A stretch of 38,622 nucleotides of DNA. It comes from CAXQZU01 sp964228555. Its GTDB lineage: Bacteria; Planctomycetota; PLA2; JAEUHO01. Positions 31,753-38,622 of the stretch are shown here, piece after piece. Both the position numbers and the translations under genes were made by a program. Below the pieces are notes generated by a model. The model saw only the letters and a list, made by a program, of their open reading frames with translations. It was not told the DNA's origin and made no database searches. The first letter of the stretch is position 1, and each line of letters begins with the position of its first letter. The stretch covers positions 1 to 38,622 of the forward strand of contig CAXQZU010000012.1 of the NCBI GenBank assembly GCA_964228555.1, written 5' to 3'.

Positions 31753-31772
31753 GCGCACAGCCGCGAGGGGTC

Positions 31773-31801
31773 AGGATAGCGGCAGGCGCGGCAGGCCCCA
31801 A
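31773..31801 (-). promoter_or_regulatory. Promoter of tRNA-Val
   Basis: On the minus strand TTGGGG (31801-31796) and TATCCT (31778-31773) are separated by exactly 17 bp. The predicted start is about 13 nt before the tRNA. It is the best-formed -35/-10 pair in the window. Confidence 0.6.
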
Positions 31802-31899
31802 GCCAAGGCAGGCCGTCCACGGCCGCCGGTGCCCACGGCCCAAGCGGTGGTCGGGCAAGGGCTTAGGGCGTAGCGCGGGCGCCCGGGGCGGCGCGCAAG

Positions 31900-31954
31900 T
31901 TTCACCGCGCCTTCACATCGGGGCCACCCCGGCTTCACCCCTGCCGGTCACCCT
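31900..31954 (+). promoter_or_regulatory. Pho box array and promoter of pstS
   Basis: Four heptamers lie in exact 11-bp register: TTTCACC (31900), CTTCACA (31911), GGCCACC (31922) and CTTCACC (31933). Nine bp after the last is CACCCT (31949-31954), a TACCCT-like -10. This is the layout of PhoB/PhoP direct-repeat operators, in which the box replaces the -35. The predicted leader of about 25 nt has AGGAG before ATG 31987. The repeats are seen; PhoB binding is inferred. Confidence 0.7.
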
Positions 31955-31986
31955 GCGGCACATCAACCCCCCAGGAGATCGATCCC

Positions 31987-32970
31987 ATGAAGCGTTTCCT
32001 CGCGACCCTTGCCGGGGTCGCCCTGCTGTCGGGCGCTGCGGCCCTCGCCGGCACCGTGAAGGTGGACCCGGAGATCCCTGCCTACACGCCGGTGAGCGGC
32101 GTGAGCGGCACCATCAAGAGTGTCGGCAGCGACACCATGAACAACCTGATGACCCTCTGGAGCGAGGGCTTCCGCCAGTACTACCCCAACATCCTGCCCG
32201 AGATCGAGGGCAAGGGCTCCGCCACGGCGCCGGCTGCGCTCATCGCGGGCACGGCGAGCTTCGGTCCCATGAGCCGCGAGATGAAGGCCGCCGAGGTCGA
32301 TGAGTTCGAGAAGAAGTTCGGGTACAAGCCGGTGGGACTGCCCACGAGCATCGACATGCTGGCCGTGTTCGTCCACAAGGACAACCCGATCGCCTCGCTG
32401 TCGCTGCCCCAGGTGGACGCCATCTTCTCCAAGGCGCGCAAGGGCGGCTTCGGCAACGACCTGAAGACCTGGGGCGACCTGGGCCTGACGGGCGAGTGGG
32501 CCGCAGCACCGATCAGCCTCTACGGCCGCAACTCGGCCTCGGGCACCTACGGCTACTTCAAGGAGAACGCGCTGTTCAAGGGCGACTTCAAGGACACGGT
32601 CAAGGAGCAGCCCGGCACGTCCTCCGTGGTGCAGGCCGTGGCGAGCGATCGCTTCGGCATCGGCTACGGCGGCATCGGGTACCTGACGGCCGACGTGCGC
32701 GCCGTGCCCCTGTCCAAGGACGGCAAGCTGGCACCCGTGCCGGCCACGCCCGACAACGCCTACAGCGGGGACTACCCGTTGTCGCGCTTCCTGCTCGTGT
32801 ACGTGAACGCCAAGCCCGGCACGGCGGTCGATCCGCTGCGTCGCGAGTTCATCCGCTTCATGTTCAGCAAGCAGGGGCAGGAAGTGGTCGTCAAGGACGG
32901 CTACTTCCCCGTGCCCGCCAGCATTGCCGCCGATGCCCTGGCATCCGTGGGGATCACGTCCGGGAAGTGA
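31987..32970 (+). CDS. pstS: Phosphate-binding protein PstS
   Basis: A 327-residue periplasmic solute-binding protein that delivers phosphate to PstCAB. The signal peptide (FLATLAGVALLSGAAALAG) is followed by the phosphate-binding segments SVGSDTMNNL, the GTASFGPMSREM loop and GRNSASGTYGYF. The two-lobed PBP-type fold is complete. It has no lipobox cysteine, so it is likely soluble in the periplasm. Shine-Dalgarno AGGAG lies 8 nt before ATG 31987, downstream of four Pho-box units. A large hairpin separates it from pstC, which fits higher PstS output. Confidence 0.94.
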   Translation: MKRFLATLAGVALLSGAAALAGTVKVDPEIPAYTPVSGVSGTIKSVGSDTMNNLMTLWSEGFRQYYPNILPEIEGKGSATAPAALIAGTASFGPMSREMKAAEVDEFEKKFGYKPVGLPTSIDMLAVFVHKDNPIASLSLPQVDAIFSKARKGGFGNDLKTWGDLGLTGEWAAAPISLYGRNSASGTYGYFKENALFKGDFKDTVKEQPGTSSVVQAVASDRFGIGYGGIGYLTADVRAVPLSKDGKLAPVPATPDNAYSGDYPLSRFLLVYVNAKPGTAVDPLRREFIRFMFSKQGQEVVVKDGYFPVPASIAADALASVGITSGK

Positions 32971-33051
32971 TTCCCGGCCGTCCTGGATGCCCCGGGTCCT
33001 CCCTGCCACCGCCTGGCGCCTGACCAAGTGACCCACGGGCATTGCGACAAC

Positions 33052-33084
33052 GCCGGTGCCGGCGAGAATCCCGCCGGCACCGGC
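33052..33084 (+). terminator. Strong hairpin between pstS and pstC
   Basis: A perfect 13-bp stem (33052-33064 with 33072-33084) with loop AGAATCC, 82 nt after the pstS stop and 36 nt before the pstC ATG. No T-run follows. It may be a partial terminator or a 3' stabiliser that raises PstS above the permeases. Confidence 0.6.
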
Positions 33085-33119
33085 ATCCTGTCCGGACGAC
33101 CCCCTTCCCCCGAGGGCCG

Positions 33120-36008
33120 ATGACGCCTGACGAGCTGCCCAGCCGGCGACTGCCCGCGCCCAGCCCCGGGGCGTCGGGCAGCCGCGTGCGCAGGCCCCGC
33201 GGCACGCGGCGCAGCGTGAAGGTGGCCGAGCGCATCGCACGCTCGCTGATCACCGTCGGTGGGCTGGGCACGATCGTGGCGGTCACCACGATCTTCGCAT
33301 TCCTGCTGTGGGTGATCGTGCCCCTGTTCCAGGACCCCGAGGTGGGCGAGGCCCGGCTGGCGCAGGGGGGCGCCGCGCCCGCTCGCGTGCTGGCGACCGG
33401 GACCGACGAGCACGGGATGCTGTGCTGGACGGTCACCGCGCAGGGCTGGCTCGAGGTGACCGTGCCCGGGCAGGCCGGGACGCTGGTCGACCAGCCCCTG
33501 CTGCCCGGCGCGGCGGTGACGGCCGTGTGCCTTGGCGCCGACGGGGCCTCGGGTGCCGTGGCGCTGGCCGACGGCAGCGTGCGCACGCTCGCGCTGGGCT
33601 ACCGCAGCGAGGTGATCGCGCGCCGCGACGCGCCCGTGGAGGCGTGGCGCAGCCTCCCGGCGGGAGTGCTCTCGCTGCACGAGGGGCGCGTGGCGCAAGG
33701 CTGGCCGCGAGGCGAGCTCCGCGTCAAGAGCCTGGAGGTGCGGCTGGGCGAGCCGTTCCCCGCCGGGGACGCGCCGGTGGTGCGCGTGGCACGGACGGAA
33801 CTCCCGGGCGGGTCGCTGCTGGTCACGGTGGATGGACAGGGGCGCGCGCGCGTGCACCGGCTGGAGGAGAAGCGCAACATGCTGGACCGGCGCAAGCCGG
33901 TCCGCATCGAGCGCACCACCGTGGACCTGCCTCTCGAGGGCGTTGCCCCGGAAGGCCTGCCCGCGGCGCTGGCCGTCGCCGGGGCCGGCGACAATGTCAT
34001 GCTGGCCTGGCCCGACGGCCGCTGCCTGCGCTACGACCTGCGTGACCTCGAGCGCGTGCAGATGGTCGAGTCGGTGGACCTCGTGCCCGCCCCCGGGGAG
34101 CGCCTCGTCTCGCTGGGCTGGATGCTGGGCCGCACGACGCTGGTGGTGGGCGACTCGCGGGGCCGCGTCGCCGGCTGGTTCCGCACCAAGCCGTACGCCG
34201 CCTCGACGCCGGACGGGGCCTTGCTTCAGCAGGTGCACCTGCTGGAGGACGGCGCCGCACCGGTCACCGCGCTGTCCTCGGGCCAGCGCAACCGCCTGGT
34301 GGTGGCGGGCGACGCCGCGGGCGTGGTGCGCGTGTGGCAGATGACCACCGGCCGCCTCCTGGCTCGCCTCGACGCGCCGGGCCCGGTGGATGCCGTGGCG
34401 CTCGCCCCCAAGGAAGACGCCATCGTGGTGCGCTCGGGCGCCACGATGCTGCAGTGGGCGTTCCACGCACGACACCCCGAGTCGGGCCTCGCTGCCCTGT
34501 TCGGCAAGGTCTGGTACGAGGGCTACGAGAAGCCCGAGCACGTGTGGCAGTCCACGGGCGGCACCGACGATTTCGAGCCCAAGCTGGGCCTGGTGCCGCT
34601 GGTGTTCGGCACGCTCAAGGCGACGGCGTACTCGATGCTGTTCGCCGTCCCGATCGCGCTGCTGGCTGCGATCTTCACCAGCGAGTTCCTGGGGGCCCGC
34701 CTGCGCACCAGCGTCAAGAGCGTGATCGAGATCATGGCCAGCCTGCCCAGCGTGGTGCTCGGCTTCCTGGCCGCCATCGTGGTGGCGCCGTTCGTGCAGG
34801 ACGTGGTGCCCACCGTGCTGGCCTCCTTCGTCGTCGTGCCCGCCGTGCTGCTGCTGGCCGCGCACCTGTGGCAGATGCTGCCCCAGCACGTCGGCCTGCG
34901 GCTCGCAGGGCTGCCGCGCGTGCTGGCCATGGTGGCCGTGTTCCCGCTGGGCCTTGCCCTCTCGGCCTGGGTGGCGCCCGGGATGGAGCGAGCGCTGTTC
35001 CGTGGCGACCTGCTGGGATGGCTCAACCACGAGGTGGTGGTGGACGACCTCGCGCAGGCGGGCGTGGCCCGCGGCGAGCCTCCGGGCCCGGAGGGCCGAG
35101 CCGCGCTGGCTGCGCTGGTGGCCGGGGCCGACCTGCCCGCGGCCCAGCGGCAGGGAGTGCTGGCCACCGCCGGCATGGAGGCCGGCGGGAAGCGGCCGGC
35201 CGAGGGCGAGGCGGCGCTGCTGCGCGGTGACGAGGTGGAGCGGGTGCGCGCGACGCACCAGGCCTCGGCGTGGGGGGGCTGGGCCTTCCTGGGCTTCCCC
35301 CTCTGCGTGCTCCTGGTGCTGCTGGTGCTGGACCGCCTCGTGAGCCCGCGCCTGCGCCAGGCCTCGCGGGGCTGGACTCGTGGCAAGGCGGGCTGGGTGG
35401 CGCTGGCTCGCCTCGTGTGCGGCGGGCTGGCCGCACTGGTGCTGGCCGTGGTGCTGGGCCATGCGCTGGCCTCGCTGGGCGCGGATCCGCGCGGTGACTT
35501 CTCGTACGCCTCGCGTGGCGAGGGTGCCCTGATGGGCAGCCCGGTCCAGCGCAATGCGCTCGTGGTGGGCTTCCTGATGGGGTTTGCGATCATCCCGATC
35601 ATCTACACTCTGGCCGAGGATGCGCTCTCCAGCGTGCCCCAGCACTTGCGGCTGGCCTCGCTGGGCGCCGGCGCCACGCCCTGGCAGACGGCCACGCGCG
35701 TCATCCTGCCCACGGCAGCCTCGGGCCTGTTCTCCGCGGTGATGATCGGGCTGGGTCGCGCGGTAGGCGAGACCATGATCGTGCTGATGGCCGCAGGCAA
35801 CACGAGCGTGCTGGACTGGAACATGTTCAACGGCTTCCGCACGTTGTCGGCCAACATCGCCACGGAGATGCCCGAGGCCGTGGTGGGCAGCACCCACTAT
35901 CGCGTGCTGTTCCTGGCCGCGTTCACCCTGTTCATCCTGACCTTCCTGCTCAACACGCTGGCCGAGGCCGTGCGCCAGCGCTTCCGCAAGCGGGCCTTCC
36001 AGCTGTGA
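33120..36008 (+). CDS. pstC: Phosphate ABC transporter permease PstC, giant form with a beta-propeller-like insert
   Basis: A 962-residue permease, about three times the length of a standard PstC. A basic N terminus and helix 1 (about 43-70) are followed by some 410 residues of beta-rich sequence with repeated WD40/propeller-like units (VTAVCLGADGASGAVALADG, LVSLGWMLGRTTLVVGDSRG, VTALSSGQRNRLVVAGDAAG, VDAVALAPKEDAIVVRSG). The permease core starts near 489 (LGLVPLVFGTLKATAYSM) and is interrupted at about 620-714 by a second hydrophilic insert. It ends with the cytoplasmic ATPase-coupling loop (VPQHLRLASLGAGATPWQ, about 839) and the phosphate-permease segment GLGRAVGETMIVLMAAGN. The first insert should lie in the periplasm, where PstS docks. 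Longer PstC forms are known in gammaproteobacteria; this one is longer still. The stop overlaps the pstA GTG. Confidence 0.9.
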   Translation: MTPDELPSRRLPAPSPGASGSRVRRPRGTRRSVKVAERIARSLITVGGLGTIVAVTTIFAFLLWVIVPLFQDPEVGEARLAQGGAAPARVLATGTDEHGMLCWTVTAQGWLEVTVPGQAGTLVDQPLLPGAAVTAVCLGADGASGAVALADGSVRTLALGYRSEVIARRDAPVEAWRSLPAGVLSLHEGRVAQGWPRGELRVKSLEVRLGEPFPAGDAPVVRVARTELPGGSLLVTVDGQGRARVHRLEEKRNMLDRRKPVRIERTTVDLPLEGVAPEGLPAALAVAGAGDNVMLAWPDGRCLRYDLRDLERVQMVESVDLVPAPGERLVSLGWMLGRTTLVVGDSRGRVAGWFRTKPYAASTPDGALLQQVHLLEDGAAPVTALSSGQRNRLVVAGDAAGVVRVWQMTTGRLLARLDAPGPVDAVALAPKEDAIVVRSGATMLQWAFHARHPESGLAALFGKVWYEGYEKPEHVWQSTGGTDDFEPKLGLVPLVFGTLKATAYSMLFAVPIALLAAIFTSEFLGARLRTSVKSVIEIMASLPSVVLGFLAAIVVAPFVQDVVPTVLASFVVVPAVLLLAAHLWQMLPQHVGLRLAGLPRVLAMVAVFPLGLALSAWVAPGMERALFRGDLLGWLNHEVVVDDLAQAGVARGEPPGPEGRAALAALVAGADLPAAQRQGVLATAGMEAGGKRPAEGEAALLRGDEVERVRATHQASAWGGWAFLGFPLCVLLVLLVLDRLVSPRLRQASRGWTRGKAGWVALARLVCGGLAALVLAVVLGHALASLGADPRGDFSYASRGEGALMGSPVQRNALVVGFLMGFAIIPIIYTLAEDALSSVPQHLRLASLGAGATPWQTATRVILPTAASGLFSAVMIGLGRAVGETMIVLMAAGNTSVLDWNMFNGFRTLSANIATEMPEAVVGSTHYRVLFLAAFTLFILTFLLNTLAEAVRQRFRKRAFQL

Positions 36009-37996
36009 GCGTGGCCCAGCCCCCCGCGCCGCGTCCGGCCACCCCGGCATCGCGCCCGGCCCCGGTGCGCCGTGCCCGCGCGACCTCGCTGTTCAGTGCG
36101 GGCGAGGCGCAGGTGTGGCTCACGGGGGGTGCCCTCGCGCTGTGCCTGCTGATGATCACCGGGCTCCTCCTGCTCGTGGTGGTGGAGGGCGGCAAGTCGT
36201 TCTGGCCCGGCCCGCTGGTGGAACTGGCCACGCACGACGGCCGCCGGCTGCTGGGCGAGGTGACGCGCGACGAGCGCTACCGCCCGGAACCGCTGCTGCT
36301 GTCGCGCATGGACCCGGCCAGCCGCGCGCGGGCGGAGGCCGAGATGCGTGCGGCCGACGGCACGCTGCGGCGCCGGCAGCTGCGCACCGGCAACTACGAG
36401 CTCACCGGCACCCACTTCACGTGGGTGAGCGACCACGAGGTGGCCTCGGAGTCGCAGCCCCCCTGGGCGCTGCTGCTCGAGCGCCTCTCGTGGGGCCGGT
36501 TCTACGGCATGCCCGCGGCCCTGCTCGAGGGCGAGGCCGTGCGGGAGGAGCCTGGCGCACCCGGGCTGCCTCCCCGCGTGGTGCCGCCCTCCGACTCCAG
36601 CCTCCAGCCCGTGGCCGAGGGCGCCGAGGCCGCCTGGCTGGCGTTCCAGCAGCGCCACGACGAGGTGCGCGCCCGCCTCGAGCAGCGCCGCCATCTCGAG
36701 ACCGAGGTGAACGGTGCGATCAATGCGCGCATCGAGGCTGCACGGCATGCCGTGCGCAAGGCCGAGCTGGCGCTGGAGGGCGTGAGCGGCCTGCCGGCGC
36801 TGCGGGCTGCGCTGGACGCGGAGGTGGCGCTGGCGTCGTGGGAGGCTGCCCGGGCAGAGGCGGTGGCCGCGGGCCGCCCGCACGACGAGCCCCAGCCGCC
36901 GCCGGCACCCGCGCGACCCCGCCTCGAGGCGGACCCGGCGGCGGTGGACGCCTTCGCACAGGCCTTGCATGCGCAGGGACGCAACGACCGGCTCTGCCAG
37001 CAGGAGTTCCTGGCGGTCCGCTGGCGGATCGACCGCCTGCGGGCCGAGAACCAGCGCTACGCGTTGCTCATGTCCACGGCGGACGGCACCGTGGACCTGC
37101 GCGTGCCGATGGAGGAGGTCGTGCGAGCCGTGCCGGCCAACCAGCTCGGCATGGGCGGGCGACTGTCCACCACCCTGTCGCGCTGGGGCGAGTTCCTCGG
37201 TGACGAGCCTCGCGAGGCCAACAGCGAGGGGGGCGTGGCCCCGGCCATCCTGGGCACCGTGGTGATGACGCGGGTGATGAGCCTGCTGGTCGTGCCCTTC
37301 GGCGTGCTGGCGGCCCTGTACTTGCGCGAGTACGCGCGCCCCGGCGCCGTGGTGAGCGTGGTGCGCATCGCCATCAACAACCTGGCGGGCGTGCCCAGCA
37401 TCGTGTTCGGCGTGTTCGGGCTGGGCTTCTTCTGCTACACGGTGGGCGCCGGGATCGATGGCTGGCTGTATCCCGAGCGCCTGCCCAACCCCACCTTCGG
37501 CAAGGGCGGCCTGCTGTGGGCCTCCTTCACGCTTGCCCTGCTTACGCTGCCGGTGGTGATCGTGGCCACGGAAGAGGCGCTGGCCGCCGTGCCGCGCAGC
37601 ATGCGCGAGGGCTCCTACGCCTGCGGCGCCAGCAAGTGGCAGACGATCCGGCGCATCGTGCTGCCGCGCGCCATGCCCGGCATCATGACGGGCATGATCC
37701 TGGCCATCGCGCGCGGTGCGGGCGAGGTGGCCCCGCTGATGCTGGTGGGCGTGGTCAAGCTGGCGCCCGAGCCGCCGGTGGACGCCGTGTTCCCCTTCGT
37801 GCATGGCGACCGCAGCTTCATGCACCTTGGCTTCCACGTGTACGACCTCGGGTTCCAGAGCCAGAACAGCGAGGCGGCCAAGCCGATGGTGTTCACCACG
37901 ACCTTGCTGCTGATCGCGCTGGTGGTGCTGCTCAACGTGGTGGCGATCTGGGTGCGTTCGCGCCTGCGCCGCAAGTTCCTGGCGGTGCAGGCATGA
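36005..37996 (+). CDS. pstA: Phosphate ABC transporter permease PstA, extended form
   Basis: A 663-residue permease, about twice the usual length. Helix 1 is at about 38-62. A periplasmic insert of some 320 residues follows, mostly charged and helical, with probable coiled coil at about 205-260 (FQQRHDEVRARLEQRRHLETEV) and again near 335-355. The core from about 410 has APAILGTVVMTRVMSLLVVPFGV, AINNLAGVPSIVFGVFGLGFF, and the coupling loop VPRSMREGSYACGASKWQTIRR; MTGMILAIARGAGEVAPLML matches the PstC equivalent. It should pair with PstC to form the phosphate channel. GTG 36005 overlaps the pstC stop, and ATG 37993 overlaps its own stop. Confidence 0.92.
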   Translation: MSVAQPPAPRPATPASRPAPVRRARATSLFSAGEAQVWLTGGALALCLLMITGLLLLVVVEGGKSFWPGPLVELATHDGRRLLGEVTRDERYRPEPLLLSRMDPASRARAEAEMRAADGTLRRRQLRTGNYELTGTHFTWVSDHEVASESQPPWALLLERLSWGRFYGMPAALLEGEAVREEPGAPGLPPRVVPPSDSSLQPVAEGAEAAWLAFQQRHDEVRARLEQRRHLETEVNGAINARIEAARHAVRKAELALEGVSGLPALRAALDAEVALASWEAARAEAVAAGRPHDEPQPPPAPARPRLEADPAAVDAFAQALHAQGRNDRLCQQEFLAVRWRIDRLRAENQRYALLMSTADGTVDLRVPMEEVVRAVPANQLGMGGRLSTTLSRWGEFLGDEPREANSEGGVAPAILGTVVMTRVMSLLVVPFGVLAALYLREYARPGAVVSVVRIAINNLAGVPSIVFGVFGLGFFCYTVGAGIDGWLYPERLPNPTFGKGGLLWASFTLALLTLPVVIVATEEALAAVPRSMREGSYACGASKWQTIRRIVLPRAMPGIMTGMILAIARGAGEVAPLMLVGVVKLAPEPPVDAVFPFVHGDRSFMHLGFHVYDLGFQSQNSEAAKPMVFTTTLLLIALVVLLNVVAIWVRSRLRRKFLAVQA

Positions 37997-38022
37997 GGCG
38001 CACACGCGACGAGGAGGTGACC

Positions 38023-38622
38023 ATGGCCGACGAGACCACCCAGCCCGTTCCTGGCCCGGGCGCCCGGGTTCCCGGCCCCGTCTCGGCCTCGGTGCCCCCG
38101 CGAGGGCAGGCCGAGGCTCCGCAGGCTCCCGGCCGGCGCAGCGCACTCTTCGAGGCGATCTCGCGTGGCGAGACGCCGCCCACGGAGACGCATGCCTCGC
38201 TGGCGGGCATGGATGCGGTCGTGGAGATCCAGGGCTTCCAGCTCTGGTACGGCGCAGCCAAGGCCCTGCACCAGGTCTCGATGGCCGTGCCTCGGGGGAT
38301 GGTCACGGCCCTCATCGGTCCCTCGGGTTGCGGCAAGAGCACGCTGCTGCGCAGCGTCAACCGCATGAACGACCTGATCGACGGCGTGCGCATCGACGGG
38401 CGCATGCTGCTCAACGGCGATCCCATCTACGGCAAGGCCGTGGACGTGATCGAGCTGCGCAAGCGCGTGGGCATGGTCTTCCAGAAATCGAACCCTTTCC
38501 CTAAGTCCATCTACGAGAACATCGCTTACGGGCTCCGACTCCAGGGGGTCCGGGAACGAGCTCGGCTCGATGCCGTGGTGGAGCAGTCGCTGCGCGGAGC
38601 TGCCCTGTGGGACGAAGTCAAG
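38023..38622 (+). CDS. pstB: Phosphate ABC transporter ATP-binding protein PstB, partial (runs off the window)
   Basis: Two hundred codons are present with no stop before the edge. After a Pro/Ala-rich leader of about 65 residues, absent from typical PstB, the ATPase starts at VVEIQGFQLWYGAAKALHQVSM. Walker A is GPSGCGKST, followed by the PstB-specific LLRSVNRMNDL, and the Q-loop is MVFQKSNPFPKSIYENI. The signature motif and Walker B lie beyond the window. ATG 38023 follows an excellent GAGGAGGTGA; ATG 37993, overlapping the pstA stop, is in frame and could also serve. In the last 140 bases codons shift toward A/T-ending (AAA, CCT, GCT, CGA, GAA), unlike the upstream genes. Confidence 0.93.
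   Translation, partial: MADETTQPVPGPGARVPGPVSASVPPRGQAEAPQAPGRRSALFEAISRGETPPTETHASLAGMDAVVEIQGFQLWYGAAKALHQVSMAVPRGMVTALIGPSGCGKSTLLRSVNRMNDLIDGVRIDGRMLLNGDPIYGKAVDVIELRKRVGMVFQKSNPFPKSIYENIAYGLRLQGVRERARLDAVVEQSLRGAALWDEVK

Overview
The window is a very GC-rich (about 70% or more by eye), gene-dense bacterial chromosome segment with three tRNA genes, 24 intact protein genes and one gene (pstB) cut by the right edge. The single-chain SecD-SecF protein, a ResB/CcsA cytochrome c pair whose CcsA has a large extra domain, the VWA/HEAT/TPR envelope-protein cluster, a gingipain-like C25 peptidase and outer-membrane phosphate porins point to a Gram-negative, probably Planctomycetota. That assignment is an inference from gene content; there is no rRNA or other marker to settle it.

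Layout. 1-570: tRNA-Ile(GAT) and tRNA-Ala(TGC), the pair normally found between 16S and 23S rRNA genes, here with no rRNA beside them. 570-3643: nadB-hflX. 3763-7755 (minus): yajC, a small membrane protein and secDF. 7880-8971: mnmA. 9073-9345 (minus): HU-type protein. 9528-13698: three translationally coupled envelope proteins (VWA, HEAT lipoprotein, TPR lipoprotein). 13713-16451 (minus): C25-like secreted peptidase, divergent from a 58-residue membrane protein across a perfect 28-bp palindrome. 16676-17146 (minus): four-cluster polyferredoxin, divergent from a small membrane protein. 17760-18782: polyprenyl diphosphate synthase. 18912-23583: lipoprotein-resB-ccsA.

23693-38622 is a phosphate-starvation block: phoB-phoR, two paralogous OprO/OprP-type porins, phoU, then folD (minus), a small unknown gene and tRNA-Val (minus), and finally pstS-pstC-pstA-pstB. 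The parts would work together: porins admit phosphate, PstS binds it, PstCAB imports it, and PhoU and PhoR report transporter state to PhoB. Direct repeats of a TTCAC-type heptamer on an 11-bp period, followed 8-9 bp later by a -10-like hexamer, lie before pstS and before the second porin; a 10-bp-period version lies before phoB.

Four things stand out. (1) A recurrent TANNNT hexamer 6-8 nt before several start codons suggests leaderless mRNAs, and symmetric forms of it sit between divergent genes. (2) PstC and PstA carry very large insertions, the PstC one resembling a WD40/beta-propeller. (3) Both porins share eight cysteines, including a CC-x6-CCC cluster. (4) FolD keeps its cofactor-binding half but has changed the three residues associated with cyclohydrolase chemistry.
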